A stretch of 5,181 nucleotides of DNA from Bacteroidota bacterium (GTDB taxonomy: Bacteria; Bacteroidota; Bacteroidia; Flavobacteriales; Flavobacteriaceae): contig CANINJ010000146.1 in the NCBI GenBank assembly GCA_947468985.1, positions 1 through 5,181 on the forward strand. The letters are read 5' to 3'. The notes under the pieces were generated by a model. That model was not told the DNA's origin. It did not search any database and saw only the letters and a program-made list of their open reading frames with translations. The translations under genes were made by a program, and so were the position numbers. Below are positions 1-4,391 of this stretch, one piece after another; position 1 is the stretch's first letter, and every line of letters starts with the position of its first letter.

Positions 1-44
1 AACTTAACTAATCTAACTGCTGGCTATGGGGCATAAAAAAACTT

Positions 45-521
45 ATGAAAAAATTAATTAATTATTCGTTGTTATTTGTTATTGCAGTTCTTTCTATTTC
101 ATGTACCAAAGACAGTAGTTCGCCATCACTAGTTGGTAAATGGAGTTTTACAGCAGATGGAACTAAAGGTACTGGAAGTACTATAGTTTGGACCCCAATC
201 TCTTCTAATGCTTGCGACATCCAAAATTATACTGAGTTTGTTAGTAATGGAACTGTTTCAGGTCAAAGTTATTACACTAACTCTACAGGAGCTTGTGTTT
301 TATACGTTGATCCAACTCCAACATCAAGTTCCGAAACTTGGTTGAGAAGTGGGGATGATATTGTTATTACTACCAGTGATTTCACAGTAACTCCTACTCA
401 GGTTGATACTGTTAAAGCCCACATTGTGTCTTTGACTGATTCAGAATTAATTTTACAATTTTATGATTTTACTACTAATACTAATTTAATAGATGTTTAT
501 TATAAACTTTCTAGGAGATAA
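45..521 (+). CDS. Small lipocalin-like lipoprotein
   Basis: The product is a predicted 158-residue lipoprotein with no assignable biochemical function. Residues 1-19 form a signal peptide (two Lys, then a hydrophobic stretch rich in L, V, I and F) that ends in LSISC, so Cys20 is the likely lipidation site. The -3 residue is Ser rather than Leu, a slightly relaxed lipobox. A Ser-rich linker leads to LVGKW (residues 29-33), the opening strand typical of Bacteroidota lipocalin-like domains. Later there are short beta-strand-like segments, a NYTEF..NGT pattern (61-70) and a terminal strand VYYKLS. Cys57 and Cys84 could form a disulfide after export. The protein is probably anchored in the outer membrane. 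The ATG at 45 is chosen because it is followed directly by the signal peptide. No promoter is recognisable in the 44 bases upstream. A terminator follows at 615-642, so the gene is probably the last or only one of its transcript. The lipoprotein call is firm; the lipocalin fold rests on pattern only. Confidence 0.85.
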   Translation: MKKLINYSLLFVIAVLSISCTKDSSSPSLVGKWSFTADGTKGTGSTIVWTPISSNACDIQNYTEFVSNGTVSGQSYYTNSTGACVLYVDPTPTSSSETWLRSGDDIVITTSDFTVTPTQVDTVKAHIVSLTDSELILQFYDFTTNTNLIDVYYKLSRR

Positions 522-543
522 GAAACTTAGATCACTGTTTACG

Positions 544-603
544 TATTAATTTATCCAAATTAATAAATTACCTTAGTGAAAATTGAATATCAATAATTCA
601 ATT
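544..603. repeat. Two AT-rich palindromes downstream of the lipoprotein gene
   Basis: Two short perfect inverted repeats lie between the lipoprotein stop codon and its terminator. The first has 9-bp arms at 544-552 and 557-565 with a 4-nt loop. The second has 8-bp arms at 581-588 and 596-603 with a 7-nt loop. Both are almost purely A/T, so the folded RNA would be weak. Neither has a following T-tract. They could be 3'-UTR structure or chance in AT-rich DNA. Confidence 0.35.
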
Positions 604-614
604 AATAATAAAAT

Positions 615-642
615 GAGCAACCTAAACAGTTGCTCTTTTTTT
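615..642 (+). terminator. Intrinsic terminator of the lipoprotein gene
   Basis: A perfect 7-bp stem (GAGCAAC at 615-621 pairing with GTTGCTC at 629-635) has a 7-nt loop and is followed directly by seven T residues (636-642). This is a textbook rho-independent terminator on the + strand, about 95 nt after the stop codon at 521. It points the right way for the lipoprotein transcript. Confidence 0.85.
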
Positions 643-655
643 ATTGATAATTTTA

Positions 656-708
656 ACGAGGGATTCACTTCGTCCTTCCCAGCAAAGCTCTGCTTTGAAA
701 AAAGGAAT
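656..708. repeat. Intergenic repeat, copy A
   Basis: This is the first copy of a roughly 53-bp direct repeat and matches copy B (753-805) at 48 of 53 positions without gaps. It starts with ACGAGGGATT and ends in an A-run. It holds a perfect 6-bp hairpin (CAAAGC-TCT-GCTTTG) and, upstream of it, GAGGGA, which can pair with TCCTTC through one G-T wobble. Weaker similarity continues past 708 (CCAAATAAA, then TTCAAG) with a short insertion relative to copy B. Unlike copy B, it is not followed by the right half of a long hairpin. It resembles a small REP-like intergenic element; the class is unknown to me. Confidence 0.75.
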
Positions 709-752
709 GCCCAAACCAAATAAATTCAAGTAAGGGGATTTGTGGTGTTATC

Positions 753-805
753 ACGAGGGATTGACTTTGTCCTTCCCAACAAAGCTCAGCTTTGAAAAAA
801 GAAAT
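753..805. repeat. Intergenic repeat, copy B, merging into the tRNA terminator
   Basis: This is the second copy of the ~53-bp repeat, offset 97 bp from copy A. The five differences from copy A leave the CAAAGC/GCTTTG arms intact: one falls in the hairpin loop (TCT to TCA) and the other four lie outside that hairpin. Its final bases (796-805) are also the start of the left arm of the long hairpin at 796-857. The element therefore lies immediately downstream of, and partly within, the terminator of the leftward tRNA operon. Confidence 0.75.
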
Positions 806-857
806 CCAAATAAAACAATTCCAAGCAAGCTTGATTGTTTTATTTGGATTTCTTTTT
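796..857 (-). terminator. Strong hairpin terminator of the tRNA operon
   Basis: A perfect 24-bp inverted repeat (arms 796-819 and 834-857) surrounds a 14-nt loop. Within the loop, CAAG (822-825) and CTTG (830-833) can pair further. Read leftwards, the transcript leaves tRNA-Leu at 863, meets the hairpin 5 nt later and ends in a T-rich run (complement of 795-800), as expected for an intrinsic terminator. Read rightwards it also ends in five T residues, so it may work in both directions and shield the tRNA operon from read-through. Confidence 0.75.
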
Positions 858-862
858 ATTCG

Positions 863-945
863 TGACCACGGTGGGATTTGAACCCACACGCCCTTGCGAG
901 CACCAGCCCCTCAAGCTGGCAAGTCTACCGTTTCTCCACGTGGCC
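863..945 (-). tRNA. tRNA-Leu (anticodon GAG)
   Basis: This is an 83-nt class II tRNA on the minus strand. The acceptor stem GGCCACG pairs with CGTGGTC (one G-T wobble), followed by discriminator A at 863. The anticodon arm is CCAGC-TTGAGGG-GCTGG, placing anticodon GAG at 912-910, which reads CUU/CUC leucine codons. A long variable arm (TGCTCGCAAGGGCGT) is typical of tRNA-Leu. The T arm is GTGGG-TTCAAAT-CCCAC. The 3' CCA is not encoded and must be added after transcription. It is the last gene of the leftward operon, 41 nt after the nearer tRNA-Lys. Confidence 0.97.
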
Positions 946-952
946 GAAAATT

Positions 953-985
953 AAAAAAGCCAAGCGTTATGCTCGACTTTTTTTT
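953..985 (-). other. Imperfect terminator-like hairpin between tRNA-Lys and tRNA-Leu
   Basis: An A-run (953-958), GCCAAGC, a 5-nt loop and GCTCGAC followed by eight T (978-985) make an imperfect inverted repeat with two mismatches. Read on the minus strand, the hairpin is followed by six T residues, so it resembles a weak intrinsic terminator or attenuator inside the tRNA operon. It could lower tRNA-Leu relative to tRNA-Lys, or it could be a processing signal. No separate promoter for tRNA-Leu is visible in the spacer. Confidence 0.4.
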
Positions 986-986
986 G

Positions 987-1059
987 TGACCCGACTGGGG
1001 CTCGAACCCAGGACCCCATCATTAAAAGTGATGTGCTCTACCAACTGAGCTATCGAGTC
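987..1059 (-). tRNA. tRNA-Lys (anticodon UUU), second copy in transcription order
   Basis: This is a 73-nt tRNA on the minus strand. The acceptor stem GACTCGA pairs with TCGGGTC, followed by discriminator A at 987. The D arm is of the form GCTC-AGTTGGTA-GAGC, and the anticodon arm is CATCA-CTTTTAA-TGATG with anticodon TTT at 1026-1024. The T arm is CTGGG-TTCGAGC-CCCAG. CCA is not encoded. It is identical to the copy at 1095-1167, and the identity extends to 982-1060. Confidence 0.97.
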
Positions 1060-1094
1060 ATTGCTTGAAGAAATAAAAATTAAAAGTCATTTTG

Positions 1095-1167
1095 TGACCC
1101 GACTGGGGCTCGAACCCAGGACCCCATCATTAAAAGTGATGTGCTCTACCAACTGAGCTATCGAGTC
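1095..1167 (-). tRNA. tRNA-Lys (anticodon UUU), first copy in transcription order
   Basis: This 73-nt tRNA is identical in every position to the copy 108 bp away (987-1059), with anticodon TTT at 1134-1132. CCA is not encoded. It is the first gene of the leftward operon, about 20-25 nt from the -7 box at 1192-1199. The two genes form a recent or homogenised tandem duplication, which fits high demand for AAA/AAG codons in an AT-rich genome. Confidence 0.97.
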
Positions 1168-1191
1168 AATTTTATTCCTTCATTGCGGGTG

Positions 1192-1222
1192 CAAATATAA
1201 GGCGTTATTATTTATTTTTCAA
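1192..1222 (-). promoter_or_regulatory. Promoter of the tRNA-Lys-Lys-Leu operon
   Basis: Read on the minus strand, TTG (complement of 1222-1220) is followed after 20 nt by TATATTTG (complement of 1199-1192). This is an exact match to the Bacteroidota consensus TTG-N(17-23)-TAnnTTTG used by the primary sigma factor of this phylum. Transcription would begin about 5-7 nt downstream, giving a leader of roughly 20 nt before the first tRNA-Lys. It is the best promoter match in the window. Confidence 0.8.
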
Positions 1223-1291
1223 AGGTATTTTATTTATAAATTTACTTTTTTAATTAAATAATCTTAACGCCTTAGTTTATAAGGCATTATT
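1197..1291. repeat. Three copies of a TAAGGCGTTA-like motif between the tRNA operon and aroK
   Basis: TAAGGCGTTA at 1198-1207 recurs as its exact reverse complement at 1265-1274. It recurs again in direct orientation with one change at 1279-1291 (ATAAGGCATTATT against ATAAGGCGTTATT at 1197-1209, 12 of 13 bases). The first copy overlaps the -7 box of the tRNA promoter and the last ends 3 nt before the aroK start codon. The second and third also form a hairpin (GCCTTA-GTTTA-TAAGGC, 1269-1285) in the aroK leader. They could be operator half-sites or leader structure; a role is inference. Confidence 0.45.
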
Positions 1292-1294
1292 GCT

Positions 1295-1813
1295 ATGAAA
1301 AAAATTATTTTGTTAGGTTATATGGGTTGTGGGAAGTCAACTATTGCAAAATTACTTGCCGAAAAAGTCAGTTTACCCTATTTAGATTTGGATGAAATTA
1401 TCGAAAAAAAGGAAAAGTCTACCGTAAAAAATATATTTTCAGAGAAAGGGGAGATCTATTTCCGAAAATTAGAGCACGATATTTTTTCAGATTTAATGAA
1501 AAACCAAGATAGTTTTATTCTGAGTTTAGGCGGAGGAACACCTTGTTATGCAAACAATCACGAATTATTGAAAGGCGAGAATATTTTTTCTATTTATTTG
1601 AATGGTTCTGTGGCAACCTTATACGATAGATTAATAAACACCAATACCGAAAGACCATTAATTGCTGATAAAAGCCCGGAGGAAATGAAAGAATTTATAG
1701 CAAAGAATCTATTTGACAGAAGTTTTTATTACAATCAGGCGCATTATAAAATAAATATAGACGATAAAACGGTGGGAAGTGTTCTTGCTGAAATAGAAAC
1801 TATTTTAGCTTAA
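1295..1813 (+). CDS. aroK: Shikimate kinase
   Basis: The enzyme phosphorylates shikimate at its 3-hydroxyl using ATP, the fifth step of the cytosolic chorismate pathway to aromatic amino acids. Its 172 residues are the usual length for a monofunctional AroK. Residues 8-16 (GYMGCGKST) are the Walker A loop. D31-L-D33-E34 supplies the shikimate- and Mg-binding aspartate. F56-R57 and E60 follow the EKGE segment, with R57 the expected substrate-contacting arginine. L78-GGGT82 is the Walker B-like glycine motif. R120 in TERPL is the lid arginine, and R142 in DRSFYY is the other carboxylate-binding arginine. All key residues are present, so the enzyme should be active. The ATG at 1295 is chosen because Walker A lies at the standard distance from it. 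No convincing promoter is visible upstream. The stop codon lies 9 bp inside the convergent phosphoribosyltransferase gene. Confidence 0.96.
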   Translation: MKKIILLGYMGCGKSTIAKLLAEKVSLPYLDLDEIIEKKEKSTVKNIFSEKGEIYFRKLEHDIFSDLMKNQDSFILSLGGGTPCYANNHELLKGENIFSIYLNGSVATLYDRLINTNTERPLIADKSPEEMKEFIAKNLFDRSFYYNQAHYKINIDDKTVGSVLAEIETILA

Positions 1814-2302
1814 ATAGGCACAATCACCCTTTTCATCAAAGACAACTTGCACGTGTTCTAATAAGGAAGTAGAAAGAGAAATCCCTTTGAAATCAGCTTT
1901 TACAGGATATTTCTTGTGGTTTCTATCAACCAATACTGCTGTTTTTAATTTCTTCAAGGGAACATCTAAAAAATGTTTTACACCATATATTAAGGTAGTT
2001 CCAGAATTAAGCACATCGTCAACCAATATCAACCCTTTGTTTTCGTATTTTTCTTTAGATAACGAAGTTGTAATTGGTGCATTTACGTTTTGTTTGTTGA
2101 TAAAAACTTCACAAAGCAGTATTTTTATAGTTGAAATTCGTTCCAATTCTAAGGCAATTTTTTTGGCGAAAACAAAGCCATTGGAAGCAATTCCCGCAAT
2201 CACAATTTCTTTTTCGTCAACAAAAGTCTCATAAATTTGATACGCAATTCTTGTGATTTTGTGTTCAATTTCTTGATTGTTGAGGATGATGTTTTGGCTC
2301 AT
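1805..2302 (-). CDS. PyrR-like phosphoribosyltransferase
   Basis: This is a 165-residue type I phosphoribosyltransferase, expected to be cytosolic and to join a base to PRPP. The PRPP-binding motif LVDDVLNSGTTL spans residues 93-104. GIASNG (37-42) takes the place of the pyrophosphate loop. VDRNHKKYPVKADFKG followed by STS (125-145) resembles the segment VDRGGRELPIRADFVG...PTS of PyrR, the uracil phosphoribosyltransferase and pyr attenuation protein. The PyrR-type loop GI.TRG is altered here (GIASNG), so the substrate could be uracil or another base, and RNA-binding regulation cannot be assumed. It is the last gene of a leftward operon, 5 nt after the methyltransferase stop codon. Its ATG (2302) is well placed. 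Its final codon and stop overlap aroK by 9 bp tail to tail, with no terminator between them. The fold is secure and the substrate is not. Confidence 0.88.
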   Translation of the reverse strand: MSQNIILNNQEIEHKITRIAYQIYETFVDEKEIVIAGIASNGFVFAKKIALELERISTIKILLCEVFINKQNVNAPITTSLSKEKYENKGLILVDDVLNSGTTLIYGVKHFLDVPLKKLKTAVLVDRNHKKYPVKADFKGISLSTSLLEHVQVVFDEKGDCAYLS

Positions 2303-2307
2303 TTTGT

Positions 2308-2889
2308 CTATTTTTTTTCAAAGATAATAAAGAGTTCTTTTCCTGCCCTTGCTTTTATTGAATTTGATGCAGTTTCCATTTTAATAATAGAAAAATCCTT
2401 TGCAAATAAAGCAGTATATTCTTCTGCAGAACCTCCAAATGGTGGACCTTCAGTTGTTAATGGAAATTGGAATAATAATCCTATAATTTTACCTTTAGGA
2501 TTTAGTAACGAATTCATTTTTTGGACATATTCTTTGCGGAACTCAGGATTTAAGGCACAAAAAAATGTTTGTTCTATTATTAAATCATATTTTCCTTCCA
2601 ATTCAAAAAAATCAGCATTGATAATTTGATTTTTATCTAAATCTGGAATTCTTTTTTTAATGTTTTCTAAAGGCGTTTCGGCATAATCAACTACAAAGGA
2701 ATTTTTAAATTCTTTTTCAATTAAATATTCAAACTCGTAGCCATTGCCAGCACCAGGAATTAGAATTTTGATATTTTTATCTGTCAATTGGTCGATATAT
2801 TCCTTAATTGGCGTGGTAATATTTCCAACATTCCAACCAATTTCACCTTTTTGATAACGTTCTTCCCAGTAGTTTTTACTCAGTTTCAT
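2308..2889 (-). CDS. TPMT-family SAM-dependent methyltransferase
   Basis: This 193-residue soluble methyltransferase belongs to the thiopurine S-methyltransferase superfamily, which also includes plant halide/thiol methyltransferases. From the chosen start, NYWEERYQKGEIGWNVG (6-22) is the family's opening motif. ILIPGAGNGYE (42-52) is SAM-binding motif I, and VVDYAE (66-71) carries the acidic ribose-binding end of strand 2. DLIIEQTFFCALNPEFR (102-118) matches the family's E-x-F-F-x-A-L-x-P core, and PPFGGSAEEY (149-158) is the conserved substrate-side loop. The acceptor could be a thiol, halide, thiopurine or metalloid; the sequence does not decide. The ATG at 2889 is preferred because it puts the WEERY motif at residues 8-12. 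ATGs at 2895 and 2904 and a TTG at 2910 are in frame but add only a few residues. The start overlaps the S4 gene by 14 bp and the stop (TAG) lies 5 nt before the phosphoribosyltransferase, implying one transcript with translational coupling. Confidence 0.9.
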   Translation of the reverse strand: MKLSKNYWEERYQKGEIGWNVGNITTPIKEYIDQLTDKNIKILIPGAGNGYEFEYLIEKEFKNSFVVDYAETPLENIKKRIPDLDKNQIINADFFELEGKYDLIIEQTFFCALNPEFRKEYVQKMNSLLNPKGKIIGLLFQFPLTTEGPPFGGSAEEYTALFAKDFSIIKMETASNSIKARAGKELFIIFEKK

Positions 2890-3262
2890 CGTCATTTGTT
2901 TCATTTCCAAAATCTTCTAAATCCCTACGATCTTTTTTTGTTGGACGTCCATCACCCGTTTTTCGATAATGCTCTTTTGATAATTTCAATAGCTCAAGAT
3001 GTTGGAATGCTTCAATCGGTGTCTCATTCTTTCTGTAAATATCAACCAATTTAGCAGCAACTCTGTTTGGCGGGACTTCTAAAACCAATATAATTTGTGT
3101 TATTTGATCTTTTCTAAATGTGATTTTATCCGTTGGGAATACTTCTTTTGAAGGTTTTGCAACCAATCCATTCACTGTAACATGATTTTTTTTACAGGCT
3201 TCTGTAACCATATTTCGGGTTTTATAATAGCGAACGCACCATAAAAATTTATCTACTCTCAT
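2876..3262 (-). CDS. hslR: S4-domain RNA-binding protein, Hsp15 family
   Basis: This 128-residue basic protein resembles Hsp15 (HslR), which in E. coli binds 50S subunits carrying a stranded nascent chain and peptidyl-tRNA and helps recycle them. The opening MRVDKFLWCVRYYKTR (1-16) is the S4-domain signature, close to the RLDKWLWAARFYKTR of HslR. It continues through VTVNG..AKPSKEV (28-41) as the alpha-L RNA-binding fold. The C-terminal tail GDGRPTKKDRRDLEDF (103-118) matches the conserved basic HslR tail, and an acidic end (NETNDDETE) follows. The ATG at 3262 is chosen because the S4 motif begins there. An in-frame TTG at 3307 would add 15 residues with no family match and would read through the likely promoter. 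It is the first gene of the three-gene leftward operon, overlapping the methyltransferase by 14 bp. The family assignment is good; the ribosome-rescue role is transferred from E. coli. Confidence 0.9.
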   Translation of the reverse strand: MRVDKFLWCVRYYKTRNMVTEACKKNHVTVNGLVAKPSKEVFPTDKITFRKDQITQIILVLEVPPNRVAAKLVDIYRKNETPIEAFQHLELLKLSKEHYRKTGDGRPTKKDRRDLEDFGNETNDDETE

Positions 3263-3286
3263 ATTTTTTCTAAAATCAACGTTAAA

Positions 3287-3319
3287 TTGGTTACAAAAAT
3301 AAATCAATATTGTATCTTG
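3287..3319 (+). promoter_or_regulatory. Possible promoter of the FKBP lipoprotein gene
   Basis: TTG at 3287-3289 is followed after 23 nt by TATCTTG (3313-3319), which is one T short of the consensus TAnnTTTG. Transcription would begin about 15 nt before the ATG at 3341. The segment spans the -7 box of the divergent S4 operon, so the two promoters would overlap face to face. The match is imperfect and the assignment tentative. Confidence 0.35.
3294..3301 (-). promoter_or_regulatory. Likely -7 box for the S4-methyltransferase-phosphoribosyltransferase operon
   Basis: On the minus strand the complement of 3301-3294 reads TATTTTTG, an exact fit to the Bacteroidota -7 consensus TAnnTTTG. It lies 31 nt before the ATG at 3262. 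No TTG is found 17-23 nt upstream, so the -33 element is weak or missing. The position supports the ATG at 3262 over the upstream TTG start at 3307, which would precede the promoter. Confidence 0.45.
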
Positions 3320-3340
3320 CAGCCTTAAATTTAATAAATA

Positions 3341-4231
3341 ATGAACAACTTTTTTAAAATATTTTTATTTTTTGCTATTGGATTGACAATTGCTTCCTGT
3401 ACTAAGAATGATTCTTCTGCAACTGTGGCACTTAGAGATTATAATGTGCAATATGCTTCAGATATTGATTCTATCGATAAATATATAGATACTCATTATA
3501 TAGAATCCGTTGATAGTGATTTTAATATTACGATGGCAAAAATACCAGTTGGAGGTTCGCAACTTTCTGTTCGTTTGCAACAAGATTATCCTTTGACTTT
3601 TAAAATGGTTCAAAACGATGCACACGATGTGAATTACAAAGTATATTATATGAAACTTCGTGAAGGAGTTAATGAAAGTCCTACTGCTGTAGATTCGGTT
3701 TATGTATCCTATAAAGGAAATTTGCTTACAGATGGGCAGTTTGATTATTCAGAAAGCCCTGTTTGGTTTCAATTGCAATCTGTTGTAGCTGGTTGGGGAG
3801 AAATTATTCCGTTATTAAAAACAGGAACTTATGACACTACAGAAGGTCCAAATCCAACAACTTTTGCCAATTTTGGTGCAGGTGTAATGTTTCTTCCATC
3901 AGGTCTAGCATATTACAATCAAATTCCGTCAGCTTACATTCCTTCTTATTCTCCATTAATTTTTAGTTTTAAATTAAAAAGCCAACGTTTTAGGGATCAC
4001 GATAGAGATGGCGTTTTATCAAAAGATGAGGTAAGCCCAACTGTTGTTGGACAAAAACCTGCAGATTACGATAGTGATGGTGATGGAGTTGCAAATTATT
4101 ATGATATTGATGATGACGGTGATCGTTATATGACCAAAAATGAAATTCATAAAAATCCAAATGGTTCTATTATTTTTGAAGATACAGATGGTGATGGAAT
4201 TCCAAATTATTTAGATCCAGATAATCATTAA
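3341..4231 (+). CDS. FKBP-type peptidyl-prolyl isomerase lipoprotein with calcium-binding repeat tail
   Basis: This 296-residue lipoprotein should speed cis-trans isomerisation of prolyl bonds in proteins of the periplasm or outer membrane. Residues 1-19 are a signal peptide and IASC (17-20) is a good lipobox with Cys20 lipidated. Residues 30-110 are a family-specific N-terminal region. The FKBP domain spans about 117-213: VYVSYKGNLLTDGQFDYS, VVAGWGEIIPLLKTG, LPSGLAYY and LIFSFKL. Residues matching the FKBP12 pocket are Y124, F134, D135, V148-V149, W152 and Y191. The tail (219-296) holds four calcium-loop patterns. D219-E230 is a canonical EF-hand loop. D244-D255 and D281-D292 are TSP3-type DxDGDGxxNxxD. 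D257-E268 is less regular because position 6 is Arg. Thus the isomerase is joined to a calcium-binding acidic tail with no type IX secretion C-terminal domain. It is divergent from the S4 gene and ends before a bidirectional terminator. Confidence 0.92.
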   Translation: MNNFFKIFLFFAIGLTIASCTKNDSSATVALRDYNVQYASDIDSIDKYIDTHYIESVDSDFNITMAKIPVGGSQLSVRLQQDYPLTFKMVQNDAHDVNYKVYYMKLREGVNESPTAVDSVYVSYKGNLLTDGQFDYSESPVWFQLQSVVAGWGEIIPLLKTGTYDTTEGPNPTTFANFGAGVMFLPSGLAYYNQIPSAYIPSYSPLIFSFKLKSQRFRDHDRDGVLSKDEVSPTVVGQKPADYDSDGDGVANYYDIDDDGDRYMTKNEIHKNPNGSIIFEDTDGDGIPNYLDPDNH

Positions 4232-4242
4232 TTATACCTTAG

Positions 4243-4283
4243 AGTCGAAAGTTTTAATGTCGTAATGTCAAAAGTCTCGAAAC
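4243..4283. repeat. Degenerate GTC-centred 7-8-bp repeats after the FKBP gene
   Basis: GTC or a close variant recurs at 4244, 4251 (GTT), 4259, 4267 and 4274, spaced 7 or 8 bp apart in an AAAGTCG-like context. It includes two adjacent copies of TAATGTC (4255-4261 and 4263-4269). This looks like a worn short tandem repeat in the 3' UTR. It could also be chance in a short AT-rich spacer. Confidence 0.3.
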
Positions 4284-4304
4284 GGTAAAAAATTAGTGAA
4301 ATAC

Positions 4305-4345
4305 AAAATGAATAAGCCCGATACACTATCGGGCTTATTCATTTT
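4305..4345. terminator. Bidirectional terminator between the FKBP and NlpC/P60 genes
   Basis: A perfect 19-bp inverted repeat (arms 4305-4323 and 4327-4345, 3-nt loop) has the GC-rich core AAGCCCGATA/TATCGGGCTT. It is flanked by A-rich sequence on the left and T-rich sequence on the right, so a terminator forms on either strand. It lies 73 nt after the FKBP stop codon and 46 nt beyond the end of the convergent NlpC/P60 gene, and can end both transcripts. Confidence 0.9.
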
Positions 4346-4391
4346 ATATATTTAATATTTGCCCAGAATTGGGCGCAATCTTTCTATTAGA

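Larger units (their letters stand above)
522..862. other. Non-coding stretch between the lipoprotein gene and the tRNA operon
   Basis: This stretch of about 340 bases holds no credible gene. It contains the two AT palindromes (544-603), the lipoprotein terminator (615-642), two copies of a ~53-bp repeat (656-708, 753-805) and the strong hairpin that ends the tRNA operon (796-857). The only open frame of any length, on the minus strand, begins inside tRNA-Leu and runs through the repeats and hairpin, so it is not coding. Confidence 0.8.

Noticed and set aside
656..805. Two-copy repeat considered as a CRISPR array or insertion sequence ends
   Set aside because: There are only two diverged copies in direct orientation, with no regular spacers, no cas genes, no transposase and no target-site duplication.
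665..889. Open reading frame of 74 codons on the minus strand
   Set aside because: It begins inside tRNA-Leu and reads through the terminator hairpin and both repeat copies; the peptide matches no family I know.
1213..1250. Candidate -7 boxes for aroK (TATTTTTC at 1213, TACTTTTT at 1243)
   Set aside because: Each misses the final G of the consensus and neither has a TTG at an acceptable distance; such matches are common in AT-rich DNA.
1887..2629. Two plus-strand open frames (1887-2234 and 2237-2629)
   Set aside because: They lie antisense to the phosphoribosyltransferase and methyltransferase genes, whose motifs are intact; their peptides show only low-complexity shadow sequence.
2890..2910. 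Upstream starts for the methyltransferase (ATG 2895, ATG 2904, TTG 2910)
   Set aside because: They add at most seven residues of no family character; the ATG at 2889 places the conserved WEERY motif at the usual distance. The ATGs cannot be fully excluded.
2788..3054. Plus-strand open frame of 88 codons
   Set aside because: It is antisense to the methyltransferase N-terminus and the S4 gene, with no recognisable domain.
3263..3307. TTG start at 3307 that would extend the S4 protein by 15 residues
   Set aside because: The extension has no similarity to Hsp15, TTG is a poor start, and the likely -7 box lies inside it.
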